In this document: positions 23,780 through 31,412 of the stretch, piece after piece
Position numbering within the stretch: position 1 is the first letter of the stretch
Layout of the letters: every line of letters starts with the position of its first letter
Notes under the pieces: model-generated
Databases searched by the model: none
Seen by the model: the letters and a program-made list of their open reading frames with translations, nothing else
Told to the model about the DNA's origin: nothing
Assembly: GCA_934358675.1 (NCBI GenBank)
Contig: CAKRKX010000007.1
Span: 1 to 46,605 of the forward strand
Direction of reading: 5' to 3'
Length of the DNA stretch: 46,605 bases
From: an uncultured Agathobacter sp.
Lineage (GTDB): Bacteria; Bacillota; Clostridia; Lachnospirales; Lachnospiraceae
Translations under genes and position numbers: made by a program

Positions 23780-24895
23780 CTAGGTCCAATACGGTTCATC
23801 CCATAAAACCAGATTCTGACCGATTCCCTGTTTCTTTGCCGCCTCATATAACCGCTTTCCCCATGCGACATCAAACAGTACCTGTCCGCTTGTCACGAAA
23901 ATTTCTTTCGCTTTTGCATCTTTTCTGCCAAGAGTAGGATCTACAACAACATCACCAAGGCTGATCTGTCTGTCTAACCTTTCCAGCTTTCCCTGTGCGA
24001 TCAGATCATACATTTTGCCCCATCCGTTGCAGGCTTTCTTTACATCACCAAGTTCAGCTCCCTCATCATAGTAAGCCTCATGCATTTTGGTGTTATCAAA
24101 TACGATCTCATTTTTCAGCCAGAAATCATCATCTGCTTCAAACGGAGACGTGCAAAGTACGGTAGCACCTTCTTTAAACCATTCATCCTTAAAGAATAAC
24201 GGATCTTTCGGAGAAGCAGCCACACTTACAATGTCGCCCTGTCTGCAACACTCTTCCATAGAAGAGAATGCTTTTCCACTCAATCCGAGTTCTTTTTCAC
24301 ACCACTCCACAAATCCCTGTGCACGTTCCAGATGAGCGGCCTCTGCATATACATGTTTCAGATTCGGAAGTTCCGCTTTCATTGCAAGCATCGTTGCCTT
24401 CTGTATCGGTCCAACACCGATCACGCTGATCGACTGTGCATCCTTATTTGCCATATAACGTACACCGACCCCCGGAATACATCCGGTCCTCATGGAACTG
24501 ATCAGGTTTCCCGACATATAGGCAATCGGTTCGCATGTCTCCGGATCATTTAATGTTACGGTCAGCACCGATCGCGGAAGTCCTCTCTCTTTTGGATTCT
24601 TAACATTTGATCCATACCATTTTTCTCCACAGACATTAAACTTTCCGCCAAGATATGCCGGCATCGCGATAAATCTTCGCTCCGGTCCCGCAATCGGCAT
24701 ATTCGGGAATTTACTTTCTTTTGGAAATACGAGAACAAGTCCGTGCTCGTTATGATTCGGCCCGCCCATGAGATAATCGCCCTCATGAAGAATGCGGAAC
24801 ACATCCTCGCACACATTGATGCATTCTGTCGCATCAAGAACACCTGCCTGAATCAGGTCAGGCTCCGACAAATATAAGATTTCTGTTTTTGCCAT
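23780..24895 (-). CDS. Ornithine cyclodeaminase/mu-crystallin family protein
   Basis: A 371-residue NAD(P)-dependent protein of the ornithine cyclodeaminase family. The dinucleotide loop is ISVIGVGPIQKATMLAM, preceded by SSMRTGCIPGVGVRYMA, the usual family segment. N-terminal GGPNHNEHGLVLVFPKES and RFIAMPAYLGGKFNVCGEKWYGS line the presumed active site. Related clostridial sequences are sometimes labelled tyramine oxidase subunit B, a name I do not consider evidence of function. Family members eliminate ammonia from or reduce imino/keto acids. It follows the PrpD-family gene by 34 bp, and the two are likely one unit. Its substrate in a purine pathway might be an imino or amino acid fragment; this is inference. 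Confidence 0.82.
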   Translation of the reverse strand: MAKTEILYLSEPDLIQAGVLDATECINVCEDVFRILHEGDYLMGGPNHNEHGLVLVFPKESKFPNMPIAGPERRFIAMPAYLGGKFNVCGEKWYGSNVKNPKERGLPRSVLTVTLNDPETCEPIAYMSGNLISSMRTGCIPGVGVRYMANKDAQSISVIGVGPIQKATMLAMKAELPNLKHVYAEAAHLERAQGFVEWCEKELGLSGKAFSSMEECCRQGDIVSVAASPKDPLFFKDEWFKEGATVLCTSPFEADDDFWLKNEIVFDNTKMHEAYYDEGAELGDVKKACNGWGKMYDLIAQGKLERLDRQISLGDVVVDPTLGRKDAKAKEIFVTSGQVLFDVAWGKRLYEAAKKQGIGQNLVLWDEPYWT

Positions 24896-24929
24896 AATAG
24901 AATTCCTCCCTTTATTTTATATTGCTTTT

Positions 24930-26192
24930 TTATTTGACTTCGATGGTAAACGAAGTATTCTCGCCGCCATACAGAATTGTTTCCGCAAGACAATCCGCCT
25001 GTTGTTCTGACAAGATATCCGCTACATTGTTTTTAAATTTCTCGACCACATCGGCCTGTGTAAACGGCGTAGGATTGTCAAAATCTCCTCTTGCGTGAAA
25101 GACTTCAATCTTTTTAGTTTCACCATTTTTAAAATGTAATTCCACTCTGCCGCCTCTTGTATCCGGCAACAGTTTGTTGTATGCTTCATCTTCATACAAC
25201 GTAATACGCCCTTCCCAGGATAAAACTGCCGGATCATCCACACAGGCAGCGATCGTATCCAGAGACAGCGTACCTTTTTCCAGCAGTACGGCAATCGATA
25301 CCGGAATCGAAAACTGTCCTGCCAGTTTATTCGGTACATGTTGTGCCGTTAATCTTGCCGCTTTTTTGTATGTATAAATTGAAATAGACGCAATCTTTTC
25401 TTTCTCCAGTCCGTTTTCCAGTTCCTGCTGCACAACATCTGCAAACGGATGAACAAAGCGGCATCCCGTATGTACCTTGTAATAATTTGACAGCAGTAAA
25501 AATTCATCTCCCAATCCCGCTGTCAACTGCTCCGGCACAATCGTTGCACCCATAATATCGTGATAGACACTTTCTATGATCCTACCTGTGCTTTTAACCC
25601 CCTGTGGCAACAGATCATAGGCTTTCTTCGCTTTACACGCCGCCAATCCCGCATATGCATCATGCAATCGCGATCCATCCCACACCGACTGCCACACCGA
25701 CACTTCCGGCAGCGAACCGGTGAGCAATAATGCTTCATACATCGTTTCGGCATCCACGTCGCGATACAGTCCCTCTGCCACTGTCGCACCGGATGTCATA
25801 ACGGTTCCATGTCCCAATATATCGTGCGTAAACCGGATTGCAGAACCCCACCTGGAAGCAACCTCATACGAGGCGACAAAATTTTTGACAAATGCACCAA
25901 TGGTCTGTTCCTTCTCATTCTGTCCAAACATCAATGGCAGAATATGACACGCTGGATGTCCGATCGCCTTTCGATTTCCTTCATACAATTCGGTCGAAAC
26001 CATCGCGAGCGTCCGCTCAAGAATCTGAGCCTCCTGTCCTTTCGACACAATCTGCTTTTTCCCGAGTCCTTTATAAACACAGCCAAGTGAATCCAATATC
26101 ACACATCTTGCCCTCTGCCGGACTTCTTGCGGAATATCCTCATAGGTCAGATTGACTGCAAATTCAGCCTGTTGCTTAATCTGTTCTTCCAT
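24930..26192 (-). CDS. MmgE/PrpD family protein
   Basis: A 420-residue MmgE/PrpD-fold protein. Features are the N-terminal helical domain (VRQRARCVILDSLGCV), GHPACHILPL, ASYEVASRWG, GHGTVMTSGATVAEG and the late KVHTGCRFVHPFADV, corresponding to the family's K-x-x-x-x-C-x-x-xHP substrate region. The best known members are 2-methylcitrate dehydratase, cis-aconitate decarboxylase and iminodisuccinate epimerase. None of the propionate (prp) genes is nearby, so methylcitrate dehydration is unlikely. It is the first gene after the attenuator at 26.25 kb and pairs with the OCD-family gene. A dehydration, isomerisation or racemisation step in heterocycle breakdown is plausible. Confidence 0.85.
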   Translation of the reverse strand: MEEQIKQQAEFAVNLTYEDIPQEVRQRARCVILDSLGCVYKGLGKKQIVSKGQEAQILERTLAMVSTELYEGNRKAIGHPACHILPLMFGQNEKEQTIGAFVKNFVASYEVASRWGSAIRFTHDILGHGTVMTSGATVAEGLYRDVDAETMYEALLLTGSLPEVSVWQSVWDGSRLHDAYAGLAACKAKKAYDLLPQGVKSTGRIIESVYHDIMGATIVPEQLTAGLGDEFLLLSNYYKVHTGCRFVHPFADVVQQELENGLEKEKIASISIYTYKKAARLTAQHVPNKLAGQFSIPVSIAVLLEKGTLSLDTIAACVDDPAVLSWEGRITLYEDEAYNKLLPDTRGGRVELHFKNGETKKIEVFHARGDFDNPTPFTQADVVEKFKNNVADILSEQQADCLAETILYGGENTSFTIEVK

Positions 26193-26232
26193 CTTCAGCC
26201 TCCCCGATAAGTATTTTCCAAATATTAAAAAC

Positions 26233-26264
26233 GGACAAAGCTGCCGGTTACGACTTCTTTGTCC
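26233..26264 (-). terminator. Intrinsic terminator/attenuator before the PrpD-family gene
   Basis: GGACAAAG and its complement form a perfect 8-bp stem around a 16-base loop, followed on the minus strand by GTTTTTAATATT. It lies about 40 nt before the PrpD-family start with no promoter between. The 5' arm overlaps GACAAAGAAGTC (26252-26263), one of three copies of the shared 12-mer. Confidence 0.8.
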
Positions 26265-26270
26265 ATTTCC

Positions 26271-26316
26271 AATATATTCTTTGGTTTCACCTTTTTCAAA
26301 TGCTTACTCAGAAGAA
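26271..26316 (-). promoter_or_regulatory. Promoter with operator-like element upstream of the PrpD-family gene
   Basis: TTGAAA (26294-26299), a 17-bp spacer and TATATT (26271-26276) form a sigma-A-type promoter whose product would hit the terminator within about 10-40 nt. Just upstream and 4 nt after the fusion-protein stop codon lies TTCTTCTGAGTAAGCA (26301-26316), a degenerate copy of the element seen at 6.6 and 23.77 kb. Confidence 0.72.
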
Positions 26317-26320
26317 CTCG

Positions 26321-27259
26321 CTATATCGATTCTGTCTCAAAAATCCTCTGAAACTCTAATCGGGCATATTCCTGAACATTTTTCTGCAGTTGCAGATATT
26401 TTTCAAGATATTTCTTTCCCTCCTCTGTTAAATCGGTTCCACCGCCCCGGCTTCCCCCCTGTCTTCTTTCTACCACCGGATACTGTAGCTTTTCTTCCAA
26501 CAGGTTAATATAGGCCCATGCCTTTCCTACCGAAATCGACACCCGCATACAAGCCTGTTTGACAGACTTTGTCTCATGGATCATTGTTAAAAGCAGGCTC
26601 AACCGGTCATCAAATACTTTCGTATCAAAATCAATGTCAACATGTACGTACGGATGCTGCATTTGTCTGCTGTGCGCTTCCAGTATGCATGCACACTCTT
26701 TTGCATCTGTAATATTGCAGATCACACCGGCATCCTCCACCTCAACCGGTGTATTCTCCGCAGTCAGTTCATCCAGATACTCTTCCAATATTCCGCATTT
26801 TTCCAGCCCGGATACCTGAATCCTCTCGATGACGGATTCCTTTATAACTGTCGGAAAACCTCTCTTTCCTTTATAAACCGGATAACAGATATCGCCCTCT
26901 GCTCTCATCAGTTTTCTTATCGTATTCGTCTGCAAAAGAGGATATTCCACCGGCGCATACACGATTTTCTCGCACTTTCCCTGCAAATATTCCAGCACCG
27001 GCAATACATCCTCTTCCAACTGGATGCGTTGAAAGTCCTTCATTTGAAAAAAAACAACACCATAGTAATCAAGATGATGTTCCACGCGAAGATTGTCCCA
27101 TCCACTGAGTACCACGATCGGTGACAGCCCTGCCAACTGCATATTGACCACCTGTCTCCTGAGTATCGATGAATCCCCCAGCATCGAGGTCGGATTCACA
27201 TTTTTCTGCTGGCTGTCATAGCCCGTGGCTATAATAAATCCTGCCGTTCCTTTGCACAT
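26321..27259 (-). CDS. Nucleotidyltransferase-like domain fused to a ModE-type winged helix
   Basis: From the start at MCKGTAGFIIATGYD the protein has 312 residues. Residues 1-200 resemble MobA/MocA-type nucleotidyltransferases (VVLSGWDNLRVEHHL, EKIVYAPVEYPLLQTNTIRKL, ICYPVYKGKRGFPTVI). The signature LAAGxSxRMGxxK is replaced by IATGYDSQQKNVN, so catalysis is doubtful. Residues 220-300 form a ModE/LysR-type winged helix (SVKQACMRVSISVGKAWAYINLLEEK, then RRQGGSRGGGTDLTEEG). This suggests a regulator whose effector is a nucleotide, cofactor precursor or purine. Start 27259 follows AGGAGCGTGAGTAAT, 13 bp after ssnA. A longer frame to 27364 lies inside ssnA and is rejected. It is immediately followed by the promoter-attenuator module. 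Confidence 0.8.
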   Translation of the reverse strand: MCKGTAGFIIATGYDSQQKNVNPTSMLGDSSILRRQVVNMQLAGLSPIVVLSGWDNLRVEHHLDYYGVVFFQMKDFQRIQLEEDVLPVLEYLQGKCEKIVYAPVEYPLLQTNTIRKLMRAEGDICYPVYKGKRGFPTVIKESVIERIQVSGLEKCGILEEYLDELTAENTPVEVEDAGVICNITDAKECACILEAHSRQMQHPYVHVDIDFDTKVFDDRLSLLLTMIHETKSVKQACMRVSISVGKAWAYINLLEEKLQYPVVERRQGGSRGGGTDLTEEGKKYLEKYLQLQKNVQEYARLEFQRIFETESI

Positions 27260-27272
27260 ATTACTCACGCTC

Positions 27273-28610
27273 CTAAAACTGTTCCCAAAGCTTTGCTGCC
27301 TGTTGTCTGGATTCATATAATATCTTTTCTTCATCCATCGTAAGACAATGACCTTCCTTCGCAATCAGCTTTCCGCCGCAGATTGTCATATATACATTGC
27401 TTCCATTCATGCCAAAAAGCATATGGCTGTTGAAATTTTCTTTCGTAACCGGAGTCGGACTATCGTAATGAAGTACCATCATATCCGGTACTGCGCCTTT
27501 TTCGAGACATCCCATCTTGCGGTTAAAATACCTGCTTCCGATTTCGGCATTTCCTCTCCATACCATTCTTGGCAGATCCGTCCATGCCGCATTGATATCC
27601 TGACTCTGGTGTTTATATAATGCACTTGCGATACGCCACGACAAAAACATATCATGTGTAAATCCGTCCATTCCAAGCCCCGTTACGATTTCTTTTTCAA
27701 TCAGCTTATGCGTCGGAGGACATCCGACCGCATTGTTCATATTTGATTCCGGATTATTAACTACCATAGCATTCTTCTCTTTGATCAGTTCCATCTCATC
27801 ATCCGACAAATATACCCCATGTGCAATAATCGTCTTTTCATTCAAAAGTCTCATCGCATCCAATCTTTGTGTGATGCGCATGCCATATTTTTCCAACGAA
27901 TCTTCCTGATCGTACAAAGCCTCCGCTATATGGATATGACAGCCTCTCTCCAACGGATAATTTTCTCTGATATATGCAAACGTCTGATCCGACAGCGTAA
28001 ATGACGCATGTAATCCAATCGTTGCAGCAAACTGATCCGACTTTTTCTCATCACATAAATTCATCCACCGGATATTTTCATCCACAGCCCTCTTTGCAAC
28101 GTCCAGTCCCCACCGATCCGACACTTCAAAACATGGACATATGCGAATTCCGACTTCTTCCGCGGCTTCTGCTATCATTGATAAACTATCTTCAATGCAA
28201 CCATAGGATGCATTATGCTCAAATTCCGTTGTAACTCCATTTTTTGCGGCATCAATCAGGAATGCCTGTGTTCCGATTCTTATTTGATCCTCCGTCAACG
28301 CTTTATCAAGATTCCACCATTTCTGAGTCAGATTCTCCATAAAATTTGTCGGCGCATACTTTGTCATTCCCATACCTCTGACCATAGCTGAATAACAATG
28401 CTCATGTGGATTGATAAAAGACGGAGTAATATACCCACCGCCCGCATCCAACAGCTCCGCATCCGGATAACTTGCGATAATTTCATCTTTGGTTGCCACC
28501 TCAAGAATCTGCTCATCGGTATATGCCACTGCTCCGTTCTCTATAAAGGATGTCTTTTCCCCTTCCGCCACAACGGTTCCGTCATAAATAACTTTTATCT
28601 TTTTGTTCAT
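27273..28610 (-). CDS. ssnA: SsnA-type amidohydrolase
   Basis: A 445-residue metal-dependent amidohydrolase resembling SsnA, which accompanies bacterial anaerobic purine/urate gene sets. Metal motifs are INPHEHCYSAMVRGM (H69, H71), TIGLHASFTLSD, GCHIHIAEALYDQ, IIAHGVYLSDDEM, VNNPESNMNNAVG and LGMDGFTHDM. The exact SsnA reaction is not firmly established; a role in deamination or ring hydrolysis of a purine-derived intermediate is assumed in the literature on such clusters. The start at MNKKIKV uses AAGGAGAATGAA and lies 2 bp after the ModE-like gene. It is one of three amidohydrolases in the array. Confidence 0.8.
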   Translation of the reverse strand: MNKKIKVIYDGTVVAEGEKTSFIENGAVAYTDEQILEVATKDEIIASYPDAELLDAGGGYITPSFINPHEHCYSAMVRGMGMTKYAPTNFMENLTQKWWNLDKALTEDQIRIGTQAFLIDAAKNGVTTEFEHNASYGCIEDSLSMIAEAAEEVGIRICPCFEVSDRWGLDVAKRAVDENIRWMNLCDEKKSDQFAATIGLHASFTLSDQTFAYIRENYPLERGCHIHIAEALYDQEDSLEKYGMRITQRLDAMRLLNEKTIIAHGVYLSDDEMELIKEKNAMVVNNPESNMNNAVGCPPTHKLIEKEIVTGLGMDGFTHDMFLSWRIASALYKHQSQDINAAWTDLPRMVWRGNAEIGSRYFNRKMGCLEKGAVPDMMVLHYDSPTPVTKENFNSHMLFGMNGSNVYMTICGGKLIAKEGHCLTMDEEKILYESRQQAAKLWEQF

Positions 28611-28612
28611 TT

Positions 28613-28987
28613 TCATTCTCCTTCATTTTCTTCCATCTTTCCAAAATATTTCAGAAATGCATTCTCCAGCGTCTGGTTCATTTCTTTTTCCATATTTCGA
28701 TATGCCAAAAGAAATATCCTTCCCTTATCCGTCAGTTCTGTCCTTCCACCGCTTCTTCCTCCACGGGTGCTGACGATCAGTTGTATCCCCAGATCATCCT
28801 CTGCACGCTTTAGAATTTTCCATCCTTTCGAGTATGCCATCCCCATTCGTACACAGCTTTCCGCCAAAGATGAGGTTTCTTCGATCAACTCCATAAGTTG
28901 TGCGGTACCCGGACCAAAGGAAGTTCCCTCCCGAAAAACTTTTAATCGGGCTTTATAGTTTAGTTGTGTCTTTTTTTTCTCATCCAT
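28613..28987 (-). CDS. ModE N-terminal-domain transcriptional regulator
   Basis: A 124-residue protein made of the ModE DNA-binding domain alone: LMELIEETSSLAESCVRMGMAYSKGWKILKRAEDD is the helix-turn-helix (quoted as LAESCVRMGMAYSKGW), followed by STRGGRSGGRTELTDKG, the winged-helix turn typical of ModE. There is no molbindin (molybdate-binding) domain, so Mo sensing, if any, is by another route or partner. Start at MDEKKKTQLN is set by GGAGGGGAG; the longer frame to 29107 lies in the xdhC-like gene. It lies between the maturation factor and ssnA and is the main candidate local regulator, together with the fusion protein at 26.3 kb, which has a similar wing. Confidence 0.85.
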   Translation of the reverse strand: MDEKKKTQLNYKARLKVFREGTSFGPGTAQLMELIEETSSLAESCVRMGMAYSKGWKILKRAEDDLGIQLIVSTRGGRSGGRTELTDKGRIFLLAYRNMEKEMNQTLENAFLKYFGKMEENEGE

Positions 28988-29039
28988 AGGAACAATCTCC
29001 CCTCCACGGTCGCATTTCCTAATACACGCTGTCGATCTG

Positions 29040-30086
29040 TTACGATAATTTTTCCAAATATACCCAAATAGTTCCGCCGCATGCCATGCCCTCCTCCTGC
29101 GCATCAACTCCGGACATATCCACTTTGATCAATTCGGTTTCCTCGGTCCCCTTTCTTAGCATATATCTTGCTTCCCGAATAACCTCACTCTCCATGCAGC
29201 CACCACCAATCGTTCCGACAATTCTTTCATCCGGAAAAATAATCATTTTCGTTCCGATTTCTCGCGGAGCCGATCCACGTCGTGCCACAATGGTTGCCAG
29301 GATAATCTCTGTCTCTTCTTCTGCTTCACCAGACAATATGCCAAGCGACTTTGTGTCATAACCTGTACTTTTTTTCCTGCCGCTTCTTTCTCCAATGATT
29401 TCCGCCCATATAGACACTGCAATCTCCTGCGGACTTTCCGCGCCGATCGACATTCCGATCGGCGAGTGAAGTTCTCCCAGTTTTTCATGGGCATAACCTT
29501 CCTTCTCCAACAACTGCTTTAATAAAATTACTCTTCTCTTACTGCCCATCATGCCAACATAGGCATACTCCTTCTTGAATATCTCCCTCAGGCAGTCTGC
29601 ATCCCATTTATGTCCTCTTGTAACAACGACAAAATATGTATTGTAATCACTTTTCATTTCCGATAGAGCATGTACAAAATCATCGCAGACCACTTCATCC
29701 GTTCCGTTCTTTGCTGCTTCATTCGCAAAAGACAACCGATCTTCTATAACGGTGATTGTAAATCCAATCATTTTGCCAATCTTTAATATAGCATTAGAAA
29801 CATGACCGCCTCCACAGATTATCAAATGTGGCTGGCTTCCTATTTTTTCACAGTAAATTTTATTTTCATCTATTTCTACTATTTTACTGGTTGAGAGCGG
29901 TAAAAGTATATCTTTCCTTTGGCACAGAAAAGAATCTTCTTGTCGTATCATTCCGTCCGTTTCAACAACTGTATTGCCTCTCAGAAGTATTTTTTCACCC
30001 TTGTTCGTTCCGTCAACAATCGTAAGAAGTACAAGATCCTGTCTCTCCTTGTTTTCCTGCAAGCTTCGATAGAATTGCTTTTTCAT
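29040..30086 (-). CDS. XdhC/CoxI-family molybdenum hydroxylase maturation factor, atypical domain order
   Basis: A 348-residue maturation protein. Canonical XdhC has a CoxI domain then a Rossmann domain. Here the N-terminal part (LVLLTIVDGTNKGEKILLRG) is a degenerate CoxI-like stretch. The Rossmann domain follows (PHLIICGGGHVSNAILKIG, VVVTRGHKWDADCL, YVGMMGSKRRV, SPIGMSIGAESPQEIAVSIWAE), then a complete CoxI domain (ATIVARRGSAPREIGTKM, GTIGGGCMESEVIREA, GMACGGTIWVYLE). XdhC-type proteins bind Mo cofactor and direct sulfuration before insertion into hydroxylases. It follows the MobA-like gene by 4 bp. Start 30086 is chosen over 30113, which overlaps that gene. Confidence 0.85.
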   Translation of the reverse strand: MKKQFYRSLQENKERQDLVLLTIVDGTNKGEKILLRGNTVVETDGMIRQEDSFLCQRKDILLPLSTSKIVEIDENKIYCEKIGSQPHLIICGGGHVSNAILKIGKMIGFTITVIEDRLSFANEAAKNGTDEVVCDDFVHALSEMKSDYNTYFVVVTRGHKWDADCLREIFKKEYAYVGMMGSKRRVILLKQLLEKEGYAHEKLGELHSPIGMSIGAESPQEIAVSIWAEIIGERSGRKKSTGYDTKSLGILSGEAEEETEIILATIVARRGSAPREIGTKMIIFPDERIVGTIGGGCMESEVIREARYMLRKGTEETELIKVDMSGVDAQEEGMACGGTIWVYLEKLS

Positions 30087-30090
30087 GTGC

Positions 30091-30711
30091 TCAACATTCC
30101 TTTCCTTCCACATATTCCTTTACTTTTTGATAATCTTCCATGGTATCCGCATCAATCAGAATTCCTTCATCCATGACTTCAACACTTTGTACGGTTATAT
30201 CTGCTTCCTGAAGAGCACCTTTCAACCCATTTTCTCCTGTATATGCTAGTATCCGCTCAATAAGATCACTCCGTACCAGCAATGGATGTCCTCCGTGCTT
30301 GTCGAAAACAGGCTTGCAAACCGCACATTCGGACTTCAGCATCTCTCCTAACGTTTCTTCCGAAAACAACGGAATATCTGCGGGCAAAACAAAAAAGCGA
30401 TCACATTGTCCTTTTATCTGATTTAATCCAATTTTGATCGTGTCAAACATCTCGGAGCTCTGATATTGTTCATTCCGTATACACACGATCTCGCTTTGAA
30501 TATTATCTTGTTTCTTATACTCCTCAATATAACGCTCCAACCGTTCCGCTTCATTTCCTGTGACAATTACGATTGGAGACAACTTCATGCGGACAAACTT
30601 ATTCAATTGATAGGAAAGCAGCGTTTCCTTTCCGAGCGGCAACAACGGCTTGAATTTTCCCATTCTTGATGACATTCCGGCTGCCGCAATAAGTACTCCT
30701 GTTCCTGACAT
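30091..30711 (-). CDS. MobA/MocA-like molybdopterin nucleotidyltransferase
   Basis: A 206-residue nucleotidyltransferase with LIAAAGMSSRMGKFKPLLPL (the LAAGxSxRMGxxK signature), VIVTGNEAERLERYI, FFVLPADIPLFSEET and KHGGHPLLVRSDLIERIL. Relatives attach CMP or GMP to molybdopterin; those next to XDH-type hydroxylases usually make the cytosine form. Start at MSGTGVL uses GGTGG with a 9-nt spacing; the frame opens at 30732 without a good site. It is the first gene of the purine/Mo array, directly after a strong promoter and attenuator-like terminator, and is followed at 4 bp by the XdhC-like gene. Confidence 0.88.
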   Translation of the reverse strand: MSGTGVLIAAAGMSSRMGKFKPLLPLGKETLLSYQLNKFVRMKLSPIVIVTGNEAERLERYIEEYKKQDNIQSEIVCIRNEQYQSSEMFDTIKIGLNQIKGQCDRFFVLPADIPLFSEETLGEMLKSECAVCKPVFDKHGGHPLLVRSDLIERILAYTGENGLKGALQEADITVQSVEVMDEGILIDADTMEDYQKVKEYVEGKEC

Positions 30712-30750
30712 AGTTTTTAACCACCGATTCATTTATTTTTATAAGCATAA

Positions 30751-30785
30751 AAAGAGGCCAGTTGCTTACCGCAACTGACCTCTTT
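30751..30785 (-). terminator. Intrinsic terminator/attenuator before the MobA-like gene
   Basis: A 15-bp stem (with one G-U pair on the minus-strand RNA) closes a 5-base loop and runs into TTTTTATG on the minus strand. It is about 20 nt downstream of a consensus promoter and 40 nt upstream of the start codon. The 5' arm overlaps GACAAAGAGGTC (30777-30788). Confidence 0.9.
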
Positions 30786-30803
30786 GTCATATTCTGTTTT
30801 ATT

Positions 30804-30831
30804 ATTATACCATCACTTTTACCAATGTCAA
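30804..30831 (-). promoter_or_regulatory. Strong sigma-A-type promoter of the purine/Mo array
   Basis: TTGACA (30826-30831), 16 bp, TATAAT (30804-30809): both hexamers are consensus. It starts about 50 nt after the SCP2 gene and precedes the terminator at 30751-30785, so most transcripts should stop unless antitermination occurs. This is the best candidate for the main promoter of the 30-kb array. Confidence 0.85.
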
Positions 30832-30884
30832 GAACTGATATTCTCCGGATTTTTTCACATATATCCGCCGAAAAATCTCCTTTT

Positions 30885-31208
30885 TCAAGCAGCCAACGTT
30901 TCAAGAAGTTTTATGGTCGCATCATGATTTCCCTGAATGACCAGCTTTCCATTGCCGGTCACTTCGGCAATCGATAATTTTCCGGTCAAGGTATCAAGCA
31001 GCGTTTCCGCATCGACATATACAACCGCATCTCTGTCATAATACTCGAACGGCTGCACCATAATCCGGCCGGCACTGATTTCAATATAAAAAGCACCTTC
31101 GCCTTCTCCAAATATATTGAACTGAACCGCAATATGACCCTCAATATGTTTGGCACCACTCTTTATTGCCTGCTTCTGAACCTTACTTATGATATCTTCG
31201 TATGTCAT
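30885..31208 (-). CDS. SCP2 sterol-binding domain-type small protein
   Basis: The 107-residue protein matches the SCP-2-like fold: HIEGHIAVQFNIFGEGEGAFYIEISAGRIMV (quoted in part as AVQFNIFGEGEGAFYIEI), then DAVVYVDAETLLDTLTGKLS, and a C-terminal NGKLVIQGNHDATIKLLETL in which GKL-x-x-x-G-x-x-x-x is the family's last strand. In bacteria such stand-alone SCP2 proteins bind hydrophobic ligands of unknown nature. It is transcribed from its own promoter at 31277-31305 with the ribosome binding site GGAAGGGGAG. No functional link to the purine array is evident. Confidence 0.8.
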   Translation of the reverse strand: MTYEDIISKVQKQAIKSGAKHIEGHIAVQFNIFGEGEGAFYIEISAGRIMVQPFEYYDRDAVVYVDAETLLDTLTGKLSIAEVTGNGKLVIQGNHDATIKLLETLAA

Positions 31209-31276
31209 AAAATCTCCCCTTCCGTTGCAGCTTACGCTTTTCCAAACATTATTTTGTTGCCTCTTATTTTAAATAT

Positions 31277-31305
31277 ATTGTATCATATTTTTCTATGACA
31301 GACAA
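31277..31305 (-). promoter_or_regulatory. Promoter of the SCP2 gene
   Basis: TTGTCT (31300-31305), 17 bp, TACAAT (31277-31282) on the minus strand, about 65 nt before the ribosome binding site. It faces the CYTH gene promoter in the same 276-bp divergent spacer. Confidence 0.7.
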
Positions 31306-31356
31306 TTTACTATAGATTTTTCGGCTTTTTATTTCATCACTTTTTTGATCAGATAA

Positions 31357-31385
31357 TTGTAAAAAATCATTTTTTCCACTATAAT
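31357..31385 (+). promoter_or_regulatory. Promoter of the CYTH gene
   Basis: TTGTAA (31357-31362), 17 bp, TATAAT (31380-31385) on the plus strand, giving a leader of about 90 nt before the CYTH start. Confidence 0.7.
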
Positions 31386-31412
31386 CAAGGCAATTATAAA
31401 TATGCGTTTACG

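Noticed and set aside
20102..23783. Plus-strand ORFs of 60-130 codons opposite the purine genes
   Set aside because: They lack ribosome binding sites, are rich in Arg/His/Ser/Cys and lie antisense to clearly coding genes, so they are shadows.
26321..27364. Longer start (27364) for the nucleotidyltransferase-ModE fusion
   Set aside because: The extra 35 residues overlap ssnA and are not nucleotidyltransferase-like; AGGAGCGTGAG before 27259 marks the true start.
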